64,000 bases of DNA from Anisus vortex (taxonomy: Eukaryota; Mollusca; Gastropoda; Planorbidae). The stretch lies in assembly GCA_949126835.1 (NCBI GenBank), contig OX421507.1:30263382-30327381 (forward strand). The letters are read 5' to 3'. A model generated the notes under the pieces. The model did not search any database. It was given only the letters and a program-made list of their open reading frames with translations, and was not told where the DNA came from. Position numbers and translations under genes: made by a program. Position 1 is the first letter of the stretch. Each line of letters starts with the position of its first letter. Positions 48,513-59,900 of this stretch are shown one piece after another.

Positions 48513-48960
48513 GTGCCATCATCTATATTCATCTATCTATTGTCATTGCCGAGATATTTTTTGTGGGATAAACAATATTGAGATTAGGATTAACAATGTG
48601 GATTTAATACAGTGGAATAGTTGAACAAAAAACCCAGCTACGTGATCCGAGTATCTAAAGAATTTAGTTGTTTTTTTTTCTATTAGATTAGGTTGATGAC
48701 GTCATTTACATACCGGTATTTATTTAATACAATCCTTCACTTGAAAAATAAATTTCCATTCAAAATATTTTGTCAATTAATTCACAACTGAAAATGCACA
48801 CACACACACACACAAAACAACACACCATTTCGATGAACTTTAACCTTTTAAATTATTACTGTTCATTTTAAATGCATGCGTGCCTGTTTATTAAAATAGT
48901 TCGTTCCATTTACAATATAACTTTTCAGTAAATAAACAAAAGATAATCTTAAAGTTTAAA
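48513..48960. other. Spacer, no gene seen
   Basis: AT-rich, with a CA microsatellite at about 48797-48820. Confidence 0.5.
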
Positions 48961-48969
48961 AAAACATTT

Positions 48970-49185
48970 TTTTTTCCCATATGCTAGAAGAAATGCATAT
49001 AAATACTCTTCCCGAGTGGCATCAGGACATGGAATGGGTTACCTGAACAAACCAGGAAAACATGTAACTTAACATTATTTAAAACACTAATAATAATGCA
49101 AGACTTGACTCAGGCCACTGTTGGGCGTTGGACGCAGACATCTTCTTTATAGAAGGAGCGTCTGTAACATATAAGTAAAGATCAG
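48970..49185 (+). mobile_element. LINE 3'-end copy (family A)
   Basis: AGAAATGCATATAAATACTC, GGACATGGAATGGGTTACCT, then the tail TAGAAGGAGCGTCTGTAACA. Shorter than the 43560 copy. Confidence 0.75.
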
Positions 49186-49237
49186 ACTTATTGTAGTACA
49201 ATTTTATTGGTCCGATTTTGTCCCCTCAAATGTTTCA

Positions 49238-49456
49238 AAAAAGTATTATACATCTAGAATTAAACCAATAAAACTTGTATTATACATCTAGAATTAAACC
49301 AATAAAACTTGTATTATACATCTAGAATTAAACCAATAAAACTTGTATTATACATCTAGAATTAAACCAATAAAACTTGTATTATACATCTAGAATTAAA
49401 CCAATAAAACTTGTATTATACATCTAGAATTAAACCAATAAAACTTGTATTATACT
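49238..49456. repeat. 34-bp minisatellite
   Basis: Six almost identical units with the core TCTAGAATTAAACCAATAAA, followed by ACTTGTATTATACA. Each unit contains AATAAA. Confidence 0.95.
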
Positions 49457-49632
49457 TGTATATTTGTGTACATAGATTTATGATTTAAAACATATGTAGT
49501 TGACATAATGTTTGTTTCTTTTAATTAAAAGTATGTTTATTTTTTTATTCAACATTTTCATTGATTGGTTTTAAGTTTGAATGAGAAAGTTAAAACAAAT
49601 TATTTCATAAAAATATAATACAAAAACGGGAC

Positions 49633-49862
49633 ATGGCGACCGAGCGGCAGCGCGATCCAAAGGCATACCAAAGGCTCTGGGTTCCGATCCTGGTTAAGAT
49701 GAGTTTTTGTTCCCGGAACTGTAGGGTGTCCCTGAGTTTACCCAGCCCTTCTGTGTACCCAACATTAGCCTGTCCAGGCTGTTAGGCAATATGCTGGCAA
49801 CACCATCCTCTAGTCTGCCGTGGAAAACTGATCAATTTGGTCCGACGAGAAATTAATTTTTA
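49633..49862 (+). mobile_element. SINE copy, near full length
   Basis: A-box region ATGGCGACCGAGCGGCAGCG, B box GGTTCCGATCC, then GTAGGGTGTCCCTGAGTTTA, CTAGTCTGCCGTGG and TTTGGTCCGACG. One of the few copies that keep the tRNA-like head. Confidence 0.85.
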
Positions 49863-50064
49863 ATTAAAAAAAAAAATATATATATTCTATTTATAGATCC
49901 AACGTTTAGTCTAATCCAACAAAGTTCCACTTCAAAAGATTCAGACCTTTTACTGTTGTGAGAATAAACATGGGAAAAGTACATTGTGGAAAAAATTTAA
50001 TGATTTCCTTTAATCGATGATTTGAATATGTTTAATGATTTTATTCTCATCTTTTGGTTAAATA

Positions 50065-50905
50065 GAACAACATGTGATGTCTGTCTCTAGGTGTGTGTCT
50101 CTTTAAACATGTGCTATCTGTTTCTAGGTGTTTGTCTTTATAAACATGTGATGTCTGTCTCTAGGTGTGTGTGTCGTTACAAACATGTGATTTCTGTTTT
50201 TAGGTGTGTGTGTCTTTATAAACATGTTATGTCTGTCTCTAGCTGTGTGTCTTTATAAACATGTGATGTCTGTCTTTAGGTGTGTGTGTGTCTTTATAAA
50301 CATGTGCTATCTGTTTCTAGGTGTGTGTCTTTATAAACATGTGATGTCTGTCTCTAGGTGTGTGTGTGTGTCTTTATAAACATGTGATATCTGTCTCTAG
50401 GTGTGTGTGTATCTTTATAAACATGTGCTATCTGTTTCTAGGTGTGTGTCTTTATAAACATGTGATGTCTGTCTCTAGGTGTGTGTGTGTGTCTTTATAA
50501 ACATGTGATGTCTGTCTCTAGGTGTGTGTCTTTATAAACATGTGATGTCTGTCTTTAGGTGTGTGTGTCTTTATAAACATGTGATGTCTGTCTCTAGGTT
50601 TGTGTGTCGTTATAAACATGTGATTTCTGTCTTTAGGTGTGTGCGTCTTTATTAACATGTAATGTCTGTCTTTAGGTGTGTGTCTTTATAAAGATGTGAT
50701 GTCTGTCTTTAGGTGTGTGTGTGTCTTTATAAACATGTAATGTCTGTCTCTAGGTGTGTGTGTCTTTAAAAATATCTGATGTCTGTTTCTAGGTCTGTGT
50801 CTTTATAAACATGTGATGTTCATCGCTAGGTCTGTGTCTTTATAAACATGTGATGTCTGTTTCTAGGTGTGTGTGTCTTTATAAACGTGTGATGTCTGTT
50901 TCAAA
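50065..50905. repeat. 38-42-bp minisatellite with TG-rich part
   Basis: About 20 units with the cores CTTTATAAACATGTGATGTC and TGTCTCTAGGTGTGTGTG. Unit length varies with the number of GT steps. Confidence 0.93.
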
Positions 50906-50914
50906 ATGTATAAC

Positions 50915-51030
50915 CTATGCAATGCGTGCCATACTTCGCACACAAAGAGTTTTTAAATGGTCCATAAAAGACCACCAAAATGGTAAAAAGAGCATGATAA
51001 CATTAAGGAGCATTTTGGCACGTTATTTAA
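50915..51030. mobile_element. hAT-like non-autonomous element fragment
   Basis: AATGCGTGCCATACTTCGCA and TCCATAAAAGACCACCAAAA, ending TTTTGGCACGTTA; it matches internal parts of the 53381 copy in reverse. Confidence 0.5.
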
Positions 51031-52800
51031 TTTAACATCATCTAATGATCAAAGACAAACATTTTAAATAGGCGCCAAATGTACCCCTTCCCCAGCCCCG
51101 GCGTTTCTCCCCTCCCCCCTCCTTAAGTTACGCCTCGGCAAAGCTCAAGGTAGGCCTATGTGTGTAAGGTATACAAACAGATTTTATGCATCAGAACATA
51201 CGTTTGTCTCCCTTACGATATTACGATATCTGACTACCTGACCTCCACCCCTACATAGTATGATACTGGTTGTAAAAACAAGAAGAAACGTAGTGTTCCC
51301 CCTCCCCTCCCGCCTTCGACCAAGACCATCGTAAGTACTTACCCGACTCCCCTTACGAAGTTCTGCCAATTCAAGTCCTTAGTATTAGTGACCCAAGGCT
51401 ACATTATATTTACATTATTTTGCTTACGAGACTTGTATTTAAATAATATAAATATATATGCCTAGTAGTATCTTTTTATCATTTTTATTCGTATAATATA
51501 ATCAACATGTTTCATATCAATTTGATTAACAAGACATTGATATAGTTTCAAGTCAGAGATGTGGAAATAGTATGGCGGGAAAGTAGACTTACTCACAGAA
51601 AGAGAAAAAAAGTAGCGATTGGTAATAGTAGGCCTATTAGTGCAGGATTTAGGATTTGTAACGGGACGTAACTTTGCCAATTTAGTGGCGTAGCCAGGAA
51701 TCCAACATAATAGTCATTAGTGCAAGTCGGCGCAGGGGGGGATCTGATTGTATAAAGTGGGTTGGGGCAAATAGTGCAATGTGGGGGTAGGTACTCAAAC
51801 TTTTTGTAGTGTTATGTAATTCCACGATTTTATCATGAAAATCCCCCCCCCCCGCCCCTAACTTGTGTAAAAGACTCATTCTAAACAGAAATGTTATGCA
51901 TTGGTGAATTTTAGGGCTTACGCCTCTAAACCGCTTTATAAGTCTTTTGAATTTAATGTTATATTGTATCCTTCTCTACACGTTTTTACTCCTTTCAGAC
52001 ACAACCATACTAAGTCCTTTACGTAATGAGCCCAGGTTTGTTTAGATCGTACGGGAAACATTGCAAACACATTACAACCCTCCTACTTTATATATCTATC
52101 AAAAATGAACACATTCCCTATTCCCTTCTCCCAAGGTACGCGAATTTTCTTGACCGGTTACGTCAGGGAGAGTTAAGGAATTACTTTGCTGACCTATATA
52201 CCTATTCTCTCAACATGGGTTGTTGAGTGTGGGGGGGGGGGGGGGGGGGGAACACATGGCCACCATAAAACATTTTATTACTTTCCATTGCAGTCGGCTA
52301 TTTGCCGTCAATCAGTAGGCTAACTTTTGTCTTTTGTAGTTTTAAACCTTGTACCTTCTATGTTATAACGATTCAAGTATACATTACTTAGACATATAGG
52401 CCTACAACAATACATACAGTTGGCTATATTTGACATAGAAACCTCGATAACTTACAAGAGATTTGTAGCTAAATGTGCCTTATAGGTTAAGTAAATTGGT
52501 TTAAACATTGAAAGTACTTTCATAAAATTTATTCGGCTACCTATTAAATGTTTTATTTACAACTCTCGTTTGCAATATAAAATATATATAAGAAAAGTAA
52601 ATAACTAAATTATTTTTTCCAAATTGTAATAATAAAATGAAATCCATTATCATTATCAATGTTTGGATAGAAAGATTGATTTGTTTCACTAGCAACAACA
52701 CTGTTCTGGGATTAAAAAAGAATTTAAACGAAGCAGCATTTACCTCAATACCCCCCACCACCTCTTTGTGTTTTCATTGCTTAGACTGGGGCTACCAAGC
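51031..52800. other. Spacer, no gene seen
   Basis: Contains C-rich and G-rich patches (about 51085-51125, 51290-51320, 51840-51860, and a G tract at about 52231-52250). At 51684 AGTGGCGTAGCCAGGA resembles the end of a widespread transposon type, but no partner end was confirmed. No gene seen. Confidence 0.4.
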
Positions 52801-52819
52801 TGGACACTAACAGTTCGGT

Positions 52820-52926
52820 GGTGAGATGGGGGTGATGAGACGGAAGTGGGGAAACGGGGGTGGGGAGACGGGGTGGGGAGACGGGGGTGGGGAGACGGGG
52901 ATGGGGAGACGGGGGAGGGAGGGGCT
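52820..52926 (+). promoter_or_regulatory. G-rich tract with repeated GGGG runs
   Basis: About six to seven short units of GGGGTGGGGAGAC or near it. Many G runs of four or five are spaced closely enough to form G-quadruplexes. It ends about 58 bp before the ATG of a candidate signal-peptide exon, so a promoter role is possible but unproven. Confidence 0.45.
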
Positions 52927-52983
52927 TGCGTTTGCTTTTGTTAACACGGCGAGTCTCATTATTGTGTTTAAAAAAGAAGAGGA

Positions 52984-53044
52984 GATGGCGAATAGTCTAC
53001 ATTACGTAATATTGCTTTGCCATTGTTTCCTTGTGCTATGGACG
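52984..53044 (+). CDS. Candidate alternative first exon (signal peptide)
   Basis: From the ATG at 52984 the exon encodes 20 residues with a hydrophobic core (VILLCHCFLVLW). It ends in phase 1 at a GTGAGA donor, the same design as the other first exons in the cluster. Joined to the gene 4 acceptor at 60475 the frame stays open and the signal peptide is completed (GLFLSAESAD), giving 886 residues with an intron of about 7.4 kb. It could instead be the leftover first exon of a deleted paralogue. RNA is needed to decide. Confidence 0.45.
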
Positions 53045-53380
53045 GGTGAGAGGGGAACATTTGGCGTCTATTTAAATGTTCCTTTTTTATGCATTAGTTA
53101 AATAACGTAAATGGTAAAAACAATTACGGTGTTTTTATTCAATGTTTTTCTTAAATTTAATTTTTAGTCAAACGAACAAGTTAACAATTTTTGGTTACCT
53201 AATTTGTATGCTTAATATACACATTTTTAGTGTCATTTCAGCACGTCTAATAAACTCATCGCCTGGGGACCATCTCCTTGGCCTTCCTCTGGTTACGCTA
53301 TTGCAAACATGTCACGAATCAGGCACTTTCTATATTGCTAACTTCATTTCGTGCCATTAGCTTGATTTAGTAGACTAGAG

Positions 53381-53577
53381 CAGGGGTCGGCAAACTTTAG
53401 ATAATAGTGTGCCAAAGTAGCATTTCTAAATCTTTCAGGGTGCCAACGGCCTTAATGTCATCCTGCTCTTTTCATATTGAAGATACTTAAACTTCCTTTT
53501 TGGTGGTCTTTCACGTGAAATTTAAAACCGTACTGCGTGCCAAGTATAGCACGCAATCCGTAAGTTGCCCATCCCCG
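53381..53577. mobile_element. hAT-like non-autonomous element, complete
   Basis: Starts CAGGGGTCGGCAAACTT and ends AAGTTGCCCATCCCCG, imperfect inverted repeats. It is flanked by GACTAGAG and GGCTAGAG, an 8-bp target duplication with one mismatch. The interior has GCGTGCCAAGTATAGCACGC. About 197 bp, with no coding capacity. Confidence 0.75.
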
Positions 53578-53639
53578 GGCTAGAGTGTAGTCCTACCAAT
53601 ACGGTCAATAAAACAGTGGATATGTTAAGTTTGCAAAAT

Positions 53640-53762
53640 TTACCGTTGCCAAAATTACCGCTTTGATAGTTTTGCCGAAATTACCGTTGCCGAAATTACC
53701 GTTGCCAATATTACCTTGCCGAAAATACCGTTGACGAATTTACCCTTGCCAAATTTACATTG
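53640..53762. repeat. Short degenerate repeat (ATTACCGTTGCCGAA)
   Basis: Six to eight degenerate copies of a roughly 15-bp motif ATTACCGTTGCCGAA. Confidence 0.75.
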
Positions 53763-54820
53763 ATTCATTTAATATTGTGACATAGCTTATTGGTTAATGG
53801 GCTTAAATTATTATAGATTAGGCCTAGGCCTATAGCCTATAATATAGTAGCCTAAATAGTTTGAGCTTAAATGGGCTTAAACCGTTTAAATTATAGCCTA
53901 GGCCTAGGCTATATAAATAGACTATAATTTATAGGCCAACGCTATAATTATATAAAATTAGCTATTTGACAGGCCGATTCGACAGATAGAGCAATAGGAC
54001 GATAGGACTATCCTTCATTAAATAATAGGGCCTATAACCCTATATATTTATAATTTATTTTGGCCTATAGCTATGTTTATACTGCTTTGGCTCTATAGTA
54101 GTCTATAGAACTATAGGTACTAGGCCTTTATTGTAGGATAAGCTACTAGTCTAATTCTAGCCTATTAATAATTAGGCTAGGTCGCTAGGTTAAGACTTAA
54201 ATTAAGTTAAGAAAAAGTAAAATTAGGCCTACAACGATTTATGTTGCAAAATATAAGTATAAGAAAATAATGCAAAATAATTGTTGAGACTTCTACACAA
54301 ACAAAGCTTTATAACTTTCTAAAATGCTTTTTAGTGTAGCCTATGTTTTATAAGACGAGTTACTGACACAGCGATTGCTCGGTACATTAACTGGGTCTGG
54401 GTAACCATATTAGCCATAGACGCTTCGTAAGCCTAGAATGTATAATAAATGTTTTTTTGTTAAAAACTGGTTCAAAATTTTAAAAAAAGTACAGTTCGCT
54501 CCCTGGCTTCTCGGTATAAAGTTTTAATGAAGTCATTATTTTGTTTTAATGAACAACTAATATAATTACGCCTAAAAACCAATAAGCCCTCAGATAAATA
54601 ACAAAGTCATAGAAAAAAACTGCTGACTCTTTCTGCCCCCCACCGAGTGCGCAGGCGCAGACATTGACCTTTTTTAAAAAATAATTAACAAACTGAAAAG
54701 GTCTATACATTTAATGCTGGCTATTTTTGAAAAATTCTAATTGTTTTTTCTTTTCCTTCAATAAACTTTTATTTAAATGTAGATAAAAAAAAAAAAGACT
54801 ATAAAAAATGCAGTAAAAAA
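53763..54820. other. Spacer, partly rich in GGCCTA
   Basis: Between about 53815 and 54240 the palindrome-like TAGGCCTA and GCCTATAG motifs recur irregularly. No gene seen. Confidence 0.45.
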
Positions 54821-54824
54821 CTCA

Positions 54825-55045
54825 AATGGCGCACCGAAGGTCCTGGGTTCAAGTCGTGATGAAGGCTAGATCGTGTACCCAATTCTAGAGGGAGACTTCC
54901 CAGCTCTGATGGGTACCTGACATTAGATGGGGTAAAGGTGGCTGTGCATTGTTGTGCTGGCCACACAATCCTCTAGAATCCCGTGGCCACAGAAACTGGT
55001 CAACACTGCTTCTCCAGCCCGACGGTATATTTTGTTTTGGTTAAC
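54825..55045 (+). mobile_element. SINE copy
   Basis: B-box region GGGTTCAAGTCGTGATGAAG, then CAGCTCTGATGGGTACCTGA, GTAAAGGTGGCTGTGC, GTGCTGGCCACACAATCCTC and CCGTGGCCACAGAAACTGGT. Confidence 0.85.
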
Positions 55046-55309
55046 GATCTTTTAATGATCCTTTTTTTTAATTGCTTGTGAATGTCTGGTGTGCATTTCT
55101 CTTTGTCCACGGTCTGTATCGAATGATATCAAAGAAATATTAGATTGCTCTTATGTGAATCGAGATAATGACATGGATACAAAGAAACTGGGCTATGTAA
55201 TGATTCTTATGGAAAACAATGGAAAAGGAAATTGATAGGCTTTAGTGGTAGACAATGGTTCTCAAATAGTTCCTAAGAACGTGTAGAATGGTACGCAGTT
55301 TCTAAATAA

Positions 55310-55500
55310 AAAGAATAATCACAGCTGACAATAGTAATACTAATAATTAAATCACTAAACCTAGAAACACTAGATGACAGACGTCGTTTTGCTTGACTGA
55401 TTTCTAGACGCACCCGCAGTTGCACACTTGCTATTTGCAGGTACTTGCCATTCCATAGCCCAAGTTGAACAACATCGTGTAACAGAGTTGTGCTCAGTTG
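55310..55500 (+). mobile_element. LINE-related fragment (family A, upstream part)
   Basis: AAATCACTAAACCTAGAAAC preceded by a diverged CACAGCTGACAATAGTAATA. It matches the 5' part of the copies at 18970 and 57148 and then diverges. Confidence 0.5.
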
Positions 55501-55537
55501 ACTTTCTCTGAACAAAACCAGAAACTTGAGTAGATTA

Positions 55538-55728
55538 TGTCCCCCTAGTATATTATGTGCCCCTAGTAGATTATGTGCCCCTAGTAGATTATGTGCTTCT
55601 AGTAGACTATGTGCCCCTAGTAGATTATGTGCCCCTAGTAGATTATGTGCCCCTAGTAGATTATGTGCCTTTAGTAGAGTATGCGCCCCTTGTAGATTAT
55701 GTGCCCCTAGTAGATTATGTGCCACTAT
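55538..55728. repeat. 18-bp minisatellite (CCCCTAGTAGATTATGTG)
   Basis: About ten units. The period is a multiple of three and leaves open frames on both strands; these are not called as genes. Confidence 0.94.
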
Positions 55729-56011
55729 ATCTATATTGGTTTAGAAAGATTTATAAAAATATATTTTTAACAATAAATACCTGTATATTATAGTATCGTA
55801 TTTTCCTCGTAGATGCATATAATCTATATCCCAATATTTTAAGGACATGGGCTGCCGCGAATATGGTAAATATTTAATGAGAAGATGTGTAATGGAGATT
55901 GACATATGGGATAGATTTCAATCTTGTTTCCGTTATATTGGTGTATTAGTGTAGTGTGACGTTTAAATGAAGTTAAAAATTAAAACAGAAATTGTACAAT
56001 TGTATAAGTAT

Positions 56012-56148
56012 ACATCTATATATATCTATATACATCTATATACATCTATATACATTTATATACATCTATATGCATCTATATACATTTATATACATCTATA
56101 TACATCTATATACATCTATATGCATCTATATACATCTATATACATCGT
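56012..56148. repeat. 10-bp repeat (TATATACATC)
   Basis: About 14 units of TATATACATC with TATATGCATC and TATATACATT variants. Sequence from 56150 to 56970 shows no gene. Confidence 0.93.
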
Positions 56149-56977
56149 ATTCAAGCAAGCAATAACGATTAAATGTTGTCTTTCCCTATTCTTGTCACTC
56201 TATTCGTTTGTCTCTCTGTCACTCTATTCGTTTGTCTCTCTGCCACTCTGTCTATCTCTCCATGAATGTCTCGCTGAAACTTTTTTTGGTTATATTTTCC
56301 AATCTAGTATTAGAAGACATTGGCCAACCGATTCACAAGACGACATTTAATTTTAATTTGAAAGCAATAGTATGTTTGGTGGCTCGTTTGATTTAATGCT
56401 ACAGAACCTTCGAGATTTGTTTTTCTCTTCAGAATGAAACAAAAAGGATGAAAGAAAAAACAATAAAATCTTTTTTCTTTTCTACATTTGAAATATTGAG
56501 TAGCCAATAAAGAAACTGGGTTTTGTATATTATTGTTAGACATAGATCGATGTAAGTTCGAAATCATTATAATGGCCGCATTATTTGCAGGGGAGAAAAA
56601 GTACATACAATTGAAATAATGAAACAATATACACACACACAATAGATTCTGAATATTTGATGACGAAACAATGACAACACATTGAAGTAGTTGATGATTA
56701 TTTTATATTTTATATACGTTTAAAGTGATTGCAAGGCGCATGCGTAACAGAAACAAGTTTGTTCTCTAATACACGCCATAGTTCATTATATTCCTTAGTT
56801 CTTAAGCGGCTTGATTTCTAAAGCTCATCGTTAACTTGGACTATTGAAGTACAAATATAATGTGTATTGGTGTATTGGTAGAGTAGCATAGTGGCCATCT
56901 ACATAGGACAGCTGAATGCTGGAACGAAAGTCTGGATTGACCAGTGGTCAGTAGTCTTGGTGCAGAAGTCAACCAGT

Positions 56978-59900
56978 ATGGACATTCATAGGAAAATTGC
57001 ATGTTTAGTTTCTTGTTTACTTTGTAAGTCATTATATTGTATAATTATAATTAGTGTAAATATTGGCAGAAAAATGAAGAAAACTGTTTTGTATGTATTA
57101 ATTATAATTTCTCATGGAGAGAAATTTATTAACCTGGAATAAAATGTAATTATTCACAACTGACAAGAGTAACACCAATAGTTAAATCACTAAATCTAGA
57201 AACACCCGAGGACAGAAGGGCAAAGAGTAAAGTAGTAATAAGACATAAAACTCTATCTTAGAAATTCAACACTATAACAATCTCGCAACGCTCAGATAAA
57301 CATAAGGACCATAACACATTCCTTGTCCCTTATGCGAGAACAAATGAATTTAAGTACTCTTTCTTACTGAGTGGCATCCGGACATGGAAGGGGTTGCCTG
57401 AAAAAAAAACAGTAACTTAACATCATTTAAAACACTATTCAAAGTGCAAGACTAGACTCAGACTACGGAAGAGCGTATGAAGCAATAATATTATAATATT
57501 ATAAGATAATATTAAAATATAGCGGAGTATTATATGTTTGCTTAGTCTAATACCGAAACAATAATCACTCGTAAAAAGGGCAAAGGGGACAGAGCTAGGT
57601 TATCTGATCATTATTTTTGTTTCAATATTAATAGTCATTTTTTTTTAACCAAAAATATTTTCTTTGACCCAATAATAAGTTGTTTTTCGTTTTAAGAAAT
57701 TAGTAACGCAGAGTTTAACTCAAAATTTGTATCGAGCAGGAGACATGGAATGAAATCTAAATGGAACATTTTAAACATAACTGAACAATCCAAACTACAA
57801 TTAAAGTAAACAGACATTTAATCTGACACATGAGACAAACGGTATAATGTACACTGCTTATGTACCAATATCTTATACAGTAGGGATCGGCAACATAAGG
57901 CACGCATGCCAGATTTAGCACGCAGAGCGATTTCAGTGACACGCAGATGACTTTCAAAGGATAATCCAAGTCTCTTCTAAACAAAAACAAACAAGCAGGA
58001 TGATTTGTACGCTGTTGGCACGCTGAATGAATTAGAAATCCTACGTTGGCATACTTTTATTAAAACGTTGCCGAACTTTGTTATGTAGTATAGATGGTCC
58101 TTCTATATATAATATCAATTTTAGGTGGTATTTTAAATACTGGTAACGTTAAATTGTTTGTTTTATTAGTTGAGGTAACCCATTCCATTTTGTTATTACA
58201 ACTAGCCTCTGCAAAGATTGGTCAATTGTGTACTGTAAATGTGAGGACACAAATAAGTATTTTTCTATTCCTATGACGTCAGTACCACTGACCTATAACA
58301 GAATTTTATACATTTAAAGCTCTGTTAAATAAGGACGCTATTAAATGTCCAGAAACTTTTCATTGTTGTTTGAAACGTTTTGAAATCAAAGTAGCAATTT
58401 TCAACGTTTTCAATAACGAAAAGACATATTATTACTGCGGGGTTAGTACATACATCTACATATTGGCATAAACAACTTATACGATAGTGTATTGTTAGTG
58501 TTTTTTAGTCAAATATTATTATATAACTCAGCTACACATTATACACGTCAGTAAAACAGCAAGGAAATATTAAAGAATGAATAAAAATGTTTATTAGAAT
58601 GTCCAGACTTTAAACTTAAAACAAAATATAATCGAAATTAATCCCAAAATTAATGTATTATGTAAATATGTAAATATTGTAATGACAAAAAATGAGCGAG
58701 CTAGCTACTTCATGTTTCAAACACATCTGATATTAATTTACGTAAGTCTTCTTGGCATCACCAGTTGTTTTTTTTTCATAGTAATATTCATGATTTTCTA
58801 TATTAGCTGATGAGTTCTGTACCGTCCCTCCATACGGTTACAACTATTACCTACTTATCTACTTATCTACTTACCTACTTATCTACTTTATGTCAATGAT
58901 CTTGATAATATTTTTATCCCAGAAACCAATGAAAATATAAAAAAACATACAGAAATATGATAAAACTACGGCCGTGAGGTGGGAATGGGGAACTCTCATT
59001 GTCCAAGAGAAACAGTTGGGTTTAAATTAGAAATGAATAAAATCCAAAGATTTACACCTCTACAAGCCTTAACGAGGAGCAAGGTAGCCGAGCGTTCGAC
59101 TGCCCTAACTAGGATTCTGGGTTCCAAGTTCCAATCCTGGTGTAGGCTATGATTAGTTCCCGGGTCTGGATGGTATCCTCTACTCTACCTGGTGTAGGCT
59201 ATGATTAGTTCCCGGGTCTGGATGGTATCCTCTACTCTACCTGGTGTAGGCTATGATTAATTCCCGGGTCTGGATGGTATCCTCTACTCTACCTGGTGTA
59301 GGCTATGATTAGTTCCCGGGTCTGGAGGGTATCCTCTACTCTACCTGGTGTAGGCTATGATTAGTTTCCGGGTCTGGAGGGTATCCTCTACTCTACCTGG
59401 TGTAGGCTATGATTAGTTCCCGGGTCTGGAGAGTATCCTCTACTCTACCTGGTGTAGGCTATGATTAGTTCCCGGGTCTGGAGGGTATCCTCTACACTAC
59501 CTGGTGTAGGCTATGATTAGTTCCCGGGTCTGGATGGTATCCTCTACACTACCTGGTGTAGGCTATGATTAGTTCCCGGGTCTGGAGGGTATCCTCTACT
59601 CTACCTGGTGTAGGCTATGATTAGTTCCCGGGTCTGGAGGGTATCCTCTACTCTACCTGGTGTAGGCTATGATTAGTTCCCGGGTCTGGAGGGTATCCTC
59701 TACTCTACCTGGTGTAGGCTATGATTAGTTCCCGGGTCTGGATGGTATCCTCTACTCTACCTGGTGTAGGCTATGATTAGTTCCCGGGTCTGGATGGTAT
59801 CCTCTACTCTACCTGGTGTAGGCTAAGATTAGTTCCCGGGTCTGGATGGTATCCTCTACTCTACCTGGTGTAGGCTATGATTAGTTCCCGGGTCTGGATG

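Noticed and set aside
47628..48624. Open frames of 280-317 codons in four frames
   Set aside because: By-products of the 27-bp array; frames on both strands cannot all be genes.
49633..49710. tRNA gene
   Set aside because: A and B boxes are those of a SINE head; no complete cloverleaf with acceptor stem was found, and the SINE body follows.
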